Source: Bifidobacterium biavatii DSM 23969 (GTDB lineage Bacteria > Actinomycetota > Actinomycetes > Actinomycetales > Bifidobacteriaceae). From it: 41,520 nucleotides of DNA. The DNA is taken from NCBI RefSeq assembly GCF_000741165.1, contig NZ_JGYN01000018.1:1-41520 (forward strand), given 5' to 3'. Below are positions 16,328 through 23,810 of this stretch, piece after piece. Every line of letters begins with the position of its first letter. The first letter of the stretch is position 1. A program made the position numbers and the translations under genes. Under the pieces are notes generated by a model that was not told the origin of the DNA, did not search any database, and saw only the letters and a list, made by a program, of their open reading frames with translations.

Positions 16328-16905
16328 GATGGTTCCTTACTGTGATGTGGTTTGTGATGGGTGGGGAGGTCAGTCGCTTCGCCGAACAGGGAGCGCACGT
16401 ATGCCTTGGCGCGTTCGTCGGCGGTCTTGCCTTCGGGATGCTTGGCCGGGTCGGGCACGTTCGGCAGCTTCGGCGCGGGCTTGAAGATCTGCTTGAGGGT
16501 TTCGGCGTGCGCCTGGATTTCCTCGAGCGTGCTGCCCTTCAACGCTTCGGCCGGGATGCCGGTCTTGGCGGCCACGTCGCGTTTCCATTCCGCCTGCTGC
16601 TTCTCGGCCTCGTAGGCGGCGACCTTTGCTTCGAGCTCCTGCATGTGCTGGGCGGTTTTCTCGGCCTCGCTCATCTGCGACGCCTTGAGCTGTTCCAGCT
16701 CGTCGGCGGCGCTCTTGTTGGCCTTGGCCTTCTTCTCCCAGTCGCGCGAATGCGCGATCGCTTCCCGGTATTTGGCCTGCCAGTCGACGTCAGCGCCTTC
16801 CGGCTCGTCCTGAACGTTCTGTTCGGGATCCGCCGGAGTATTGGCGCCGCCTTCCGGCGGGGCGTCGATGAAACGGATGTGATGGGGCCAATGCTGGTGG
16901 AACAT
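16285..16905 (-). CDS. Capsid scaffold protein
   Basis: A 206-residue protein starting MFHQHWPHHIRF, with AAGGAG 8 nt upstream. After an acidic Pro/Glu-rich N-terminus it has a long charged helix (about residues 45-110, AIAHSRDWEKKAKANKSAADELEQL...), then TGIPAEALKGSTLEEIQAHAETLK, the standard phage minor structural GP20/DUF4355-type scaffold pattern. It guides capsid assembly and is normally absent from the mature head. Its last 14 residues are Cys/Pro/Arg-rich and read into the capsid gene; this end looks unselected. Confidence 0.88.
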   Translation of the reverse strand: MFHQHWPHHIRFIDAPPEGGANTPADPEQNVQDEPEGADVDWQAKYREAIAHSRDWEKKAKANKSAADELEQLKASQMSEAEKTAQHMQELEAKVAAYEAEKQQAEWKRDVAAKTGIPAEALKGSTLEEIQAHAETLKQIFKPAPKLPNVPDPAKHPEGKTADERAKAYVRSLFGEATDLPTHHKPHHSKEPSWCFPPIRCCCRRK

Positions 16906-16942
16906 GGCTGATCTCCTTATGGTTGGGCCCTTTCCGGGCATT

Positions 16943-16967
16943 AAAAAAGCCATTCGTGCGGATGGCT
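16943..16967 (-). terminator. Terminator between MuF and scaffold genes
   Basis: Stem AGCCAT / ATGGCT with an 8-nt loop followed by TTTTTTAATG on the minus strand, which is a classic intrinsic terminator. It lies 49 nt after the MuF stop and 38 nt before the scaffold ATG. A second hairpin (GCCC-GGAAA-GGGC) follows. Confidence 0.8.
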
Positions 16968-17015
16968 GAAAATCTGATAGACTGTGAATGTCTTGGCTTC
17001 TCTACCTCGAACCCG

Positions 17016-18371
17016 TTATTGGCTCTGGGAGTGAGAAGCCGTTTTCGTGTCTCGGTCGATGCGGGTGATCTTGTCGTCGTAGTCGATGAGCATCACGTAG
17101 TCGAGTTTTCGTCGTTGCAGTGCCCTGCGAATGTAGTCCAGGCATTGATTCACGGTCATGTCCGTGCGGCCTTGTTGCAGGTGGAGTACGGCGGCGCTGC
17201 CTTGTCTGGCGGCGGAGCGCAGGAGCTGGTCGACGCTGTTGCTGGTGTCTCCGGTGGGAGCCTTGAAATCGACGTCGTGGCCGTTGATCACCGCGTCGGA
17301 TGTCTTGACGCCCTGCTGGTCGCTGCGTTCCCGCACGGTCACGGCGAATCCGGCCGCGCTGAGCGCGTCGAGCGTTTTGCGTTCGTGTGGTTTGAGTTCG
17401 GCTTCTGCGCGGGAGCTTTGCATGACCGGTGTCGGCACCGTCCCGTCGTACAGCCACTGCCGGTCTCGTTTCGACATTTCCTGCGTGATGCGGTGTGTCT
17501 TCCACAGGTCGTAGTCGTCGATCTCCGTGTCCGTCTTGCCCTTGGCTTTCATTTGTGCGACGTATTGGGCGTACGTGGACCGGTTGAGCGTGCCTTCGAT
17601 CGTCTGCCGGGTTTGCAGGTAGCGTTCCCTCATGCCGTCGGGGTCGTAGCCCTTGAGCTGGGTTTCACCCCATGAGCAGACGATCCGGCAGTCGTCGTTC
17701 TTGTGATACCGGTTGCCCCAGCCGCCTGCGGATTCCTCGCTCCAGTAGACGAAGCCGCGGGAGGCCATGAGGATGCAGAACGCGCAGGTCGGGCCGACCG
17801 GCACTCGGGCGTAGCGGGGATGGGACTCGTCCGATTCCATGTTGAACCGGCTGGTCAAACGGGCCGTGACACCGACGATGTCCGCGGCGAGGTTCATCCA
17901 CTCGTCCTCGCCGTACCCGTCGGTCTTGAGCGCCCACAGATCGTCCATCGTCATGCCCGCATGGCTCTGATGGTTGACCACCTGCGTGAACGTCAAACCG
18001 TTGAAGTCGGTGTCGTTGTAGCCGCCCATGATCTGCCAGAACGCACGATCGGCGCTCACCTGCGACTGCTTGTAGTTAGGGAGTTTCACTCCGGACGCCT
18101 CGGCCCATGCGGACCGCACCGCGTCATAGTAGTCGTTCGCGGCCTGACCGGCGCGACGCGCGTACTCCTCGAACACTTCGCGGCGCAGCGCGTACAGAGG
18201 ATCCTCGAAATTGTCCCAGGCCACGCCCGCCGCCAACTGCTTGGCCTCGAGGGTTAGATTGGCGAGCGTGTCCTGATAGTCGTCCCATAGGTCATTCAAG
18301 TGGGTTTGGAACGTTTGCCGCTGCTGCGGGCTGAGACTGTCCAACGGCAGATTCGTCTGCGTGCTGTCCAT
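17016..18371 (-). CDS. MuF-like minor head protein with C-terminal toxin-like nuclease domain
   Basis: A 451-residue protein. The ATG at 18371 has AGGAGG 9 nt upstream. Residues about 1-260 form the MuF-type head morphogenesis part, with a zinc-site-like cluster (Cys196, Cys199, His223, Cys228) in VPVGPTCAFC...RYHKNDDC. Residues about 325-440 form a separate domain resembling the CdiA C-terminal tRNase/PD-(D/E)xK fold: ERKTLDALSAAGFAV, SDAVING (Asp359), VDFKA (Asp368, Lys370), RSAARQGSAAVLHL. MuF proteins are injected with phage DNA, so the domain could act in the newly infected cell. No immunity gene is obvious beside it. Nuclease activity is predicted only. Confidence 0.85.
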   Translation of the reverse strand: MDSTQTNLPLDSLSPQQRQTFQTHLNDLWDDYQDTLANLTLEAKQLAAGVAWDNFEDPLYALRREVFEEYARRAGQAANDYYDAVRSAWAEASGVKLPNYKQSQVSADRAFWQIMGGYNDTDFNGLTFTQVVNHQSHAGMTMDDLWALKTDGYGEDEWMNLAADIVGVTARLTSRFNMESDESHPRYARVPVGPTCAFCILMASRGFVYWSEESAGGWGNRYHKNDDCRIVCSWGETQLKGYDPDGMRERYLQTRQTIEGTLNRSTYAQYVAQMKAKGKTDTEIDDYDLWKTHRITQEMSKRDRQWLYDGTVPTPVMQSSRAEAELKPHERKTLDALSAAGFAVTVRERSDQQGVKTSDAVINGHDVDFKAPTGDTSNSVDQLLRSAARQGSAAVLHLQQGRTDMTVNQCLDYIRRALQRRKLDYVMLIDYDDKITRIDRDTKTASHSQSQ

Positions 18372-19794
18372 CCGCCGTCTCCTCCTGAGCATTATCCTTG
18401 GCGAGCGTGAGCTTGGCCCTCAGCTCGTCGACAGCCTGACGGGAACGTTCCTGCCGCTCGTACGAGCGATGCGACCTGATCTCATCCCACGTCAAACCGG
18501 CACGAGACAGACCCACATCACTGTCCGCGAACAGGGGGTTGACGCCGGCGACCTTCGCGTACCAGTCGGCGCGGGCCGCGTCGCTGGCCTCCTTGGTCGG
18601 CGCCCACAATGGGCGCAACTGGCGCACGTCCGCCTCGTCGGCGCCATCGTTGAGCAGCGCGAGCGCGAGCGTTTCACGGATACTCTGCGAAAAGCGCTTG
18701 TTCTGCCGGTCCGCGGTGCGGGACAGTTTGCGTTCCGCTTCGGCCATCGCTTCGGCGGACGCGGGATTGTCCATCGTGATGCCCAGGTCGTTGACGGGAA
18801 TGTCCGTTTCGGAGCTGACCATGAGTGCGATCGTCTTGAGCATGTCCGAATGCGGTTGCATCGAGGCTTGCGTCAACTGGCGCAGATCAGGCTTGTCACC
18901 GCTGCGACTAGCCGGCACGCCATTGATGACGCTGACGATCGAACCCCACGTGTCGGGACTGACCTGCGACTTGTCCGCGCCCAAAAACCAGATACGGGGA
19001 GCCGCATAAAACTCGGCCGTGGCTTCCATACGCACCAGAGTGCGCAGACCGAAATCGGTGAGCGCCATCAGCGAGCGGGTGATGCGACTGGAGCCGAATG
19101 GGCGGTACAACTGCTGGTCGCTGATCAACGGCACCACGGTCGGCCGGTCAAACCCGGTCGGAACCGTGGCAGCCGTCCAACCACCGCCGTCGGTCTTCGA
19201 ACATAAGTACACCTTTCCGGGCAGCCACACGTCGAACCCGGTAATACGCCCGTCCCTGTCCTTGTCGCGCATGGTCAGGGCGGCGCCGATCCGATTGTTG
19301 CGCCAATCCCACAGGGCGCTGCTCCAGTCGGCGGCGCGCGGCGTGATGACTGTGCGTCCCTCGTCGGCGGAGACGGTCAGGAAACTGCAGCCGTGCGTGT
19401 ACGCCGACACGATCGCCTGACTGACCTTCACGTCCAGCATCGTGTCCGCAACTAGCGCGTCGACTTGATCCTGCAGAGCGTCCGGCGCGTCCACCCCCTC
19501 GAACACCGACAAATCGGCGAGCGCGCGAACGGCCTTGTTGGGCCAGCCGATCATAGGGCGGGCCATGGTTTTCATGGCGGGCGGGATACTATAGGCGACG
19601 CCCTTGTAGTGGTAGTGGGCGAGGTAGTAGCCGGTGCGGATTGTGTTGCGCGCGTAATGGTTGCGCCATGCCTTGAGGAGTTCCTGGATGACGGGCTGGT
19701 CGTCGTCCGCGACGCCTTGGATGCGGCCAATGTGGGCGCTTTCGACAGCGAGCCAGCCGATTTGACTGCGGGCGGTCACGAGGTCTTCGCTCAT
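18292..19794 (-). CDS. Portal protein, SPP1 gp6-like
   Basis: A 500-residue protein starting MSEDLVTARSQIGWLAV; its ATG overlaps the terminase stop (TGATG). Residues 30-75 (LLKAWRNHYARNTIRTGYYLAHYHYKGVAYSIPP) and the later FGSSRITRSLMALTDFGLRTLVRMEATAEFYA are hallmark portal segments, followed by a stem/clip region with a PASAEAMAEAERKLSRTADRQNKRF helix. It forms the dodecameric DNA channel in the head vertex. It overlaps the MuF gene by 80 nt. Confidence 0.94.
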   Translation of the reverse strand: MSEDLVTARSQIGWLAVESAHIGRIQGVADDDQPVIQELLKAWRNHYARNTIRTGYYLAHYHYKGVAYSIPPAMKTMARPMIGWPNKAVRALADLSVFEGVDAPDALQDQVDALVADTMLDVKVSQAIVSAYTHGCSFLTVSADEGRTVITPRAADWSSALWDWRNNRIGAALTMRDKDRDGRITGFDVWLPGKVYLCSKTDGGGWTAATVPTGFDRPTVVPLISDQQLYRPFGSSRITRSLMALTDFGLRTLVRMEATAEFYAAPRIWFLGADKSQVSPDTWGSIVSVINGVPASRSGDKPDLRQLTQASMQPHSDMLKTIALMVSSETDIPVNDLGITMDNPASAEAMAEAERKLSRTADRQNKRFSQSIRETLALALLNDGADEADVRQLRPLWAPTKEASDAARADWYAKVAGVNPLFADSDVGLSRAGLTWDEIRSHRSYERQERSRQAVDELRAKLTLAKDNAQEETADGQHADESAVGQSQPAAAANVPNPLE

Positions 19795-21227
19795 CAGTAC
19801 CACGCTTTCTGTTCTCGGGTCGGGTCTCGTTTAGTGGTCATCGCGCCGTGCAGGGCGAGGGTGACGGCGTTGAGCGGGCTGATGTCGGTGTCGTCGTCGG
19901 GACGATTCCAGCCGATCATGCCGCTTTTGCCGATGGGCCGGCTGGTCGCTTTCCTGACCGCATCCCATAGGGGCTGCTGGCCGTCCTCGCCCAAGTGAGT
20001 GAGGGTGTTGTCTCGCAGCATGTCCTGGAATCGACCGCAGGCGCGGCCCATGTCGGTCGCTCCGGTAACGGTGACCTTGACGCCAGCCTCAGCGAAATCG
20101 GGCAGCAATGCTGCGGCAGGGGACTGGCCGTCGATGACGACGCTGGCGGTCTGATCCCAGACACGGTCGATCAGATGCACGGCCCACATGGTGCCGTCCC
20201 GGTTCGTGTCCCGGTATTCAGCGATCTCGATGTGCGCGGTACCATCCTCGTACCTCATGCACGCGCCGATGGTCAGACGAGTACGGGTCGGGTTCATGTC
20301 GAGCCCAAAACTACGGATCCCGTCAGGACGCATCTTGGAGACGGTCGTATCCTCCCACTGCTTCATGTCGATGGCGCGACTGGTGGAATGCTCATCCCAA
20401 ATGCCCAGGGCTTCACGGCGAAAATCATCCGCCGACAGGTTCTCCCACAGGTTCACGATCGACTCGTCGCTCGTATGCGACGGATAGGACGGGTTGGCTT
20501 TCCTCCACTGGTCCCGGTCGAGCGGGTCACAGCCGCGTTCGGCCGCGAACTCGACGTACAAGGTACTGTGGCTACGCCCATTGCGCGCCTTGTCGCGCAT
20601 TCGGGTAAACGCCTCGCCATTATCCCGGGGGCCGGGCGGCGTGCCCATGTAGATCGTCTGCGGGTTCCACGCCCGGTTCTGGGTTGGCAGCATCGACGCC
20701 ATCGCCGAATCGGACAAGTGCTGCGCCTCGTCGATCACCAGCAGGGCGATCTTCTTGATGCCGCGCAGTGCGCCGCGTTCACGGGCGCGGAAGAAGATGC
20801 GGCTGCCGTTGCGGAAGCGTATCTCCTCCTTGCCGGCTGCCAAGCTGATGCCGTGGTTCGGATCCACCAGACTCGTCATCTCCGGGCGCAGAACGATCGC
20901 GCACATCGACTCGAACGTGTCCTTGATCACGCTGAAATGCTGCGCGGTCCACACGATGCGCGTGCCGGGATTGCGCGCCGCACGGTGAATCGCAATCCAC
21001 CCCACGTCGTACGTCTTGCCCGTCTGACGGGGAATCGACATGACCACGTTGCGCGCCGACCACATGCCGTCCGCGCCCATGCACAAGGCGATCCGGTTAA
21101 TCTGCCGCTGCCACGAGTCAAACCCGTCGCCCGCAGCTTTGGCGAGCGCGTTCAGACTCGGCTCGCACGTCGAATACAATCCATCGGGCAATACCTGCTT
21201 GCTGGCCCCGTCAATCCTCTGAGTCAT
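19794..21227 (-). CDS. Terminase large subunit
   Basis: A 477-residue packaging ATPase/nuclease. The Walker A motif IPRQTGKT is at about residues 65-72 and Walker B LLVIDEAQH at about 160. The nuclease domain has SFGLDMNPTRTRL and VVIDGQSPAAALLP with the expected acidic residues. ATG 21227 is chosen; an in-frame TTG at 21251 would add eight residues and increase the overlap with the small subunit gene. It cuts and pumps DNA into the prohead through the portal. Confidence 0.95.
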   Translation of the reverse strand: MTQRIDGASKQVLPDGLYSTCEPSLNALAKAAGDGFDSWQRQINRIALCMGADGMWSARNVVMSIPRQTGKTYDVGWIAIHRAARNPGTRIVWTAQHFSVIKDTFESMCAIVLRPEMTSLVDPNHGISLAAGKEEIRFRNGSRIFFRARERGALRGIKKIALLVIDEAQHLSDSAMASMLPTQNRAWNPQTIYMGTPPGPRDNGEAFTRMRDKARNGRSHSTLYVEFAAERGCDPLDRDQWRKANPSYPSHTSDESIVNLWENLSADDFRREALGIWDEHSTSRAIDMKQWEDTTVSKMRPDGIRSFGLDMNPTRTRLTIGACMRYEDGTAHIEIAEYRDTNRDGTMWAVHLIDRVWDQTASVVIDGQSPAAALLPDFAEAGVKVTVTGATDMGRACGRFQDMLRDNTLTHLGEDGQQPLWDAVRKATSRPIGKSGMIGWNRPDDDTDISPLNAVTLALHGAMTTKRDPTREQKAWY

Positions 21228-21504
21228 CCATTCGCTCGTCTTCCGTGTCAAGAGCCTGTACGGCCGGATCGTGTTCGCGTCTCGCCTTGTCGATCGTCTC
21301 GATCTCGGCCCCCAGATCGGCGATACGCTTCGTCAAGGCGGCGAGGTCGCGTGGACTAGTCACACCCTGATCGAGCTGTTCGGCTATCATGTTGCGCAAC
21401 GCGACCAGCAATCGACGACGATCGCCGGAAGACGCGGCATTACTGATGCGACGGGACTTCGCAGTAGGCTTCGCCACTGCCGATTTCGATGTTCTTGACA
21501 CCAT
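21211..21504 (-). CDS. Terminase small subunit
   Basis: A 97-residue basic-then-acidic protein starting MVSRTSKSAVAKPTAK. The central segment SGDRRRLLVALRNMIAEQLDQGVTSPRDLAALTKRIADLGAEIETID is the recognisable core of actinophage small terminase subunits, which bind the packaging start site. The acidic C-terminal tail (DTEDERMDDSED) overlaps the start of the large subunit gene. A cos-like GC-rich region lies just upstream. Confidence 0.85.
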   Translation of the reverse strand: MVSRTSKSAVAKPTAKSRRISNAASSGDRRRLLVALRNMIAEQLDQGVTSPRDLAALTKRIADLGAEIETIDKARREHDPAVQALDTEDERMDDSED

Positions 21505-21534
21505 GTCAAATCACCTATTCAGTGTGAAAAAACG

Positions 21535-21720
21535 ACCGGGGGTAAAAAGGCGCTTGGCCCGTGGTCGCCGGTCGGCCACGGGGGCGTGGGCGCCCCCCCA
21601 CGGGCGCGGGCGCGCGGGCGGGCGCGCACGCGATCGGGACACGGGCGCGCGTGTGGGTGAGTGTGTGTCCGTGTCACGTGTGTCTGTGTCTCGTGTGTGC
21701 GGGCGTGTGGGCGAGTGTCG
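21535..21720. other. Non-coding strand-skewed low-complexity region, candidate cos
   Basis: About 190 bp with no convincing gene. On the plus strand one half is nearly pure G/C with dyads (GGGGGCG next to GCGCCCCC at 21580-21598) and the other half is G/T repeats (GTGTG, CGTGT). It separates the HNH gene from the small terminase subunit, the usual place of cos in HNH-associated packaging systems. No cohesive end can be proven from the integrated form. Confidence 0.5.
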
Positions 21721-22017
21721 TCATCGTGTGTTCGTGTCGAACCACGCGCTTGCGCGTATGCGTGTCGTGTTGATGTTCGTGTCGCGTGCGGGTGCCTGTC
21801 CATGTGCGATGAGTTGTGCGACGCGTGTGCGTGCCCAGGCGAGTGAGTGGGTGCCTTTGACTGCGTTGCACCATCTGTGTGCGGGGCCGCTGTTGTCGTG
21901 GGTGAGTGTGCCGCCGTGTTTGAGCGGGACTGTCTCGTCTACGACGAAGCTGTATGGGTCCGGCGCGCGCAGTGTGTAGTCGATCGGGCGGAAGCAGATG
22001 TAGCAGTCTGCGTCCAT
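21721..22017 (-). CDS. HNH endonuclease of the packaging module
   Basis: About 98 residues from the first ATG (22017). CYICFRPIDY (CxxC), DETVPLKHGGTLTHDNSGPAHRWCNAVKG give the HNH pattern in which the first His is replaced by Asp (VVDE), as in many terminase-linked HNH proteins. Such HNH proteins help the terminase cut cos. The frame stays open upstream to 22104 and encodes typical N-terminal HNH residues (RYANGSKRRHERQRWQH), but has no ATG, GTG or TTG. The true start is therefore unresolved, or an ATA/ATT-type start or mutation is involved. The last 25 residues lie in the low-complexity DNA. Confidence 0.82.
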   Translation of the reverse strand: MDADCYICFRPIDYTLRAPDPYSFVVDETVPLKHGGTLTHDNSGPAHRWCNAVKGTHSLAWARTRVAQLIAHGQAPARDTNINTTRIRASAWFDTNTR

Positions 22018-22072
22018 GTGTTGCCAGCGTTGTCGTTCGTGCCGGCGCTTGGACCCGTTGGCGTAGCGTGGA

Positions 22073-22291
22073 TTACGTATGGTCGACCGCCTCTCCGCAC
22101 AGTTTCATCCATGTGTCGTAGAACGCGGCGCAGCTCGCCTCGAGCGTGGGCCTGAGTTCGTCCACGGTGATATAGCCGTCCGGGTCGACGCTGATGGGTA
22201 CGGGGAGGGGGCCTATTTCACCGATGGCCCCGGGGGCGTTTCCGCCGATGAGCTTCAGCGTGAGCGTCGGTCCCTGTATGAGATACGTCAT
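22073..22291 (-). CDS. Small hypothetical protein, first gene of the packaging operon
   Basis: A 72-residue protein starting MTYLIQGPTLTLKLIGGNAPGAIGEIGPLPVPI with a short beta-rich N-terminal half and a helical C-terminal half (LRPTLEASCAAFYDTWMKLCGEAV). AAGGCGG lies 7 nt upstream of the ATG. It is the first minus-strand gene after the divergent plus-strand cassette and directly precedes the HNH gene. Family not recognised; likely a packaging accessory. Confidence 0.7.
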   Translation of the reverse strand: MTYLIQGPTLTLKLIGGNAPGAIGEIGPLPVPISVDPDGYITVDELRPTLEASCAAFYDTWMKLCGEAVDHT

Positions 22292-22344
22292 GTGTCACCG
22301 CCTTGTGATTGTTGGAATGTGCGGGCGTGTCGTGTGTCCTCGGC

Positions 22345-22374
22345 TTGCATATCTATATGAACTGAGGTATTATA
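22345..22374 (+). promoter_or_regulatory. Promoter of the plus-strand cassette, with opposite -10-like TATAAT
   Basis: TTGCAT (22345-22350), 17-nt spacer, TATTAT (22368-22373): a near-consensus sigma-A-type promoter reading right. On the opposite strand the same bases give TATAAT (22374-22369) without a clear -35, so a divergent promoter for the packaging operon is possible. Confidence 0.7.
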
Positions 22375-22431
22375 GATATGTCGGCAAGGAAGACCGGCAA
22401 TCACAATTCAAGAGTGAAAGGAGGAAGCGGG

Positions 22432-22563
22432 ATGCACCTCGACTGGATTGGCGCAATAACCGGCGCCATCTCAATGGCCATCAGTCTCGGAGAATTCGTT
22501 CTCCATCTGATCGAGCATCGCGAGGAGCACCACAGCAGCCACAAGCCGAAGCATAGGAGGTAA
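22432..22563 (+). CDS. Small amphipathic/hydrophobic peptide (43 residues)
   Basis: Starts at ATG 22432 with AAAGGAGG 7 nt upstream, about 50 nt downstream of the predicted transcription start. The peptide MHLDWIGAITGAISMAISLG continues into a single hydrophobic helix and then a His/Lys/Arg-rich tail (HREEHHSSHKPKHRR). This is the profile of type I toxin-like or holin-like small membrane peptides, but no family is recognised. It heads a three-gene plus-strand cassette. A longer in-frame start at 22378 lacks a ribosome site. Confidence 0.65.
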   Translation: MHLDWIGAITGAISMAISLGEFVLHLIEHREEHHSSHKPKHRR

Positions 22564-22570
22564 CAGAAAG

Positions 22571-22608
22571 AGGGGTTCCGAGCGTTGGTGCCGCCCAGAA
22601 TCCCTCTG
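22571..22608 (+). terminator. Imperfect hairpin inside plus-strand cassette
   Basis: AGAGGGGTTC pairs with GAATCCCTCT (one mismatch) around a GC-rich loop, with no T-tract. It may attenuate or stabilise the short peptide message. Confidence 0.4.
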
Positions 22609-22633
22609 TACCTCCAGCATCCCGCAAATCACC

Positions 22634-22792
22634 ATGAAACGCAAACTCACCGCCATCGCCGGACTCGCCTCGTCCGCCGCCGCAGCGGCGTGCGCGTTCG
22701 CCGGTTTCGCTCCGTGGATCACGGCCCTGTTCGCCATCGCCGCGGGCATCGACTGCCTTACGCTCGGCCTGTTCGGAGGCCATGATGACTGA
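22634..22792 (+). CDS. Small membrane protein (52 residues)
   Basis: MKRKLTAIAGLASSAAAAACAFAGF, then PWITALFAIAAGIDCLTLGLFGG and HDD. Two hydrophobic segments with a short basic start give an inner-membrane hairpin. There is no clear ribosome site before the ATG, but its end carries the GGAGG that serves the next gene and overlaps it by 8 nt, which supports translation. Function unknown. Confidence 0.55.
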   Translation: MKRKLTAIAGLASSAAAAACAFAGFAPWITALFAIAAGIDCLTLGLFGGHDD

Positions 22793-22997
22793 GCATTACC
22801 TCGGTGTCACCGATGTGGCCGAACGCCTCGGCATCGTCAAGTCGGCGGTCAGCGCGTACAAGCTGCCCGAACCGGACGTGATGATCGGCAAGACCCGCGG
22901 CTGGTCCGTCGAGACGATCGACGAGTGGAACCGCAACCGTCCCGGCCGGGGCGTCGGCGGAGGCCGACCACGCAAACATCCCAAGACCGGCGAGTGA
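22785..22997 (+). CDS. MerR/AlpA-type helix-turn-helix protein
   Basis: A 70-residue protein, MTEHYLGVTDVAERLGIVKSAV..., with the compact winged-helix pattern of AlpA/excisionase-like proteins (LGVTDVAERLG, then a GWSVETIDEWNRNRPG wing end) and an Arg/Gly/Lys-rich tail. The second ATG (22785) is chosen because GGAGG then lies at 5 nt. It closes the plus-strand cassette just before a strong terminator. It may regulate the cassette or act as recombination directionality factor; the sequence cannot decide. Confidence 0.8.
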   Translation: MTEHYLGVTDVAERLGIVKSAVSAYKLPEPDVMIGKTRGWSVETIDEWNRNRPGRGVGGGRPRKHPKTGE

Positions 22998-23003
22998 ATA
23001 CAC

Positions 23004-23047
23004 GAGCGGCGCCCACGAGAATCATCGCGGGCGCCGCTTCTTGTTTG
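23004..23047 (+). terminator. Strong terminator closing the plus-strand cassette
   Basis: Perfect 10-bp stem AGCGGCGCCC / GGGCGCCGCT with a 14-nt loop, then TTCTTGTTT on the plus strand. It also lies just beyond the 3' end of the minus-strand tRNA and could process or stop that transcript as well. Confidence 0.85.
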
Positions 23048-23048
23048 A

Positions 23049-23120
23049 GCATCAGGCCGGATTCGAACTGGCGCTGGGGCGCTTGGGAAGCGTGTGCTCT
23101 AGCCGCTGAGCTACTGATGC
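23049..23120 (-). tRNA. Phage-borne tRNA-Gly(CCC)-like gene, partly degenerate
   Basis: 72 nt with perfect 7-bp acceptor (GCATCAG / CTGATGC), D-stem GCTC/GAGC, T-loop TTCGAAT and anticodon loop TTCCCAA (anticodon CCC at 23087-23085). The anticodon stem CACGC / GCGCC has only three pairs and the T-stem has an A-C mismatch. CCA is not encoded. It may be a weak or decayed tRNA or a tRNA mimic. It follows the PBECR4 nuclease gene. Confidence 0.75.
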
Positions 23121-23256
23121 GAGGGTGGCCCTGTCGATTGTCGCTGCAGCGCGGGGCCGTGTGAATCAAGGTCATCCACCATGTTCGCATGGAAATGACC
23201 ACTGTAGCTATGTATACGGTGACAGAAGCCGTTTGTCAAATATCGGTGACAGTCAG

Positions 23257-23790
23257 TCATACAACTGTGGCATCGAACTCCACGTGATCGACCGGGTGCG
23301 CCGTGCTGCCCGGCTTCATCGCTTTCTCGTATGATTTGCGGACGAGTGACTGTGGGAAGTAGTAGCCGTTCTTGTGATCGTATCCGATGCCGATGCACCA
23401 GACATCGGTTCCCGTGTAGAACATGATGCGGCTGTTGCCGGATTCGACTACCGCGTCCGCCTTGTCCACCTCCATGGCTCCAGCGAGCATCTTCATTTTT
23501 TCCGGCAGCCATCGGACGTCTCCGTTGGGCGCGACTTGACGTTCCGAGATTCTTCTGCCGGCGATCAGGTGCTCGTAGAACTTGGCGTATGGGTAGCGGC
23601 GTGTGCGGGAGGCGTCGGTGTAGTAGTCGAGGCCGCACAAGTGGGCGAAATTGGATGCCTGCCAACGCACTGGGAGTGTGAATCCGTCGGAGCATATGAA
23701 CGTGGTGGTCATGCCGACGAGACGGGAATATGCCGGAGCGGCCTTGCGTGCCGCGGCCAGCATGTCGATCTTGGCTTTGGTGATGTTCAC
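23257..23790 (-). CDS. PBECR4-like phage nuclease
   Basis: A 177-residue protein from GTG 23790, with AGGGAG 6 nt upstream. It shows the plan I associate with PBECR4 (phage Barnase-EndoU-ColicinE5/D-RelE-like nuclease 4): opening helix, a beta hairpin (FICSDGFTLPVRW), NFAHLCGL at residues 47-54, a helical middle with FYEHL, then beta strands RIMFYTGTDVWCIGIGYD and YYFPQSLVRKS near the end. The BECR superfamily comprises RNA nucleases, often toxins or phage-head cargo. Here the gene stands alone 20 nt after a strong terminator that ends a structured RNA-like leader. The family call is from memory of the pattern and is fairly confident; target RNA unknown. Confidence 0.72.
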   Translation of the reverse strand: MNITKAKIDMLAAARKAAPAYSRLVGMTTTFICSDGFTLPVRWQASNFAHLCGLDYYTDASRTRRYPYAKFYEHLIAGRRISERQVAPNGDVRWLPEKMKMLAGAMEVDKADAVVESGNSRIMFYTGTDVWCIGIGYDHKNGYYFPQSLVRKSYEKAMKPGSTAHPVDHVEFDATVV

Positions 23791-23810
23791 GTCCCGCTCC
23801 CTGAAGTCAT

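Noticed and set aside
21519..21803. Several short frames in both strands between HNH and terminase
   Set aside because: They consist of low-complexity Thr/Arg/His or Val/Cys/Gly repeats produced by the skewed DNA.
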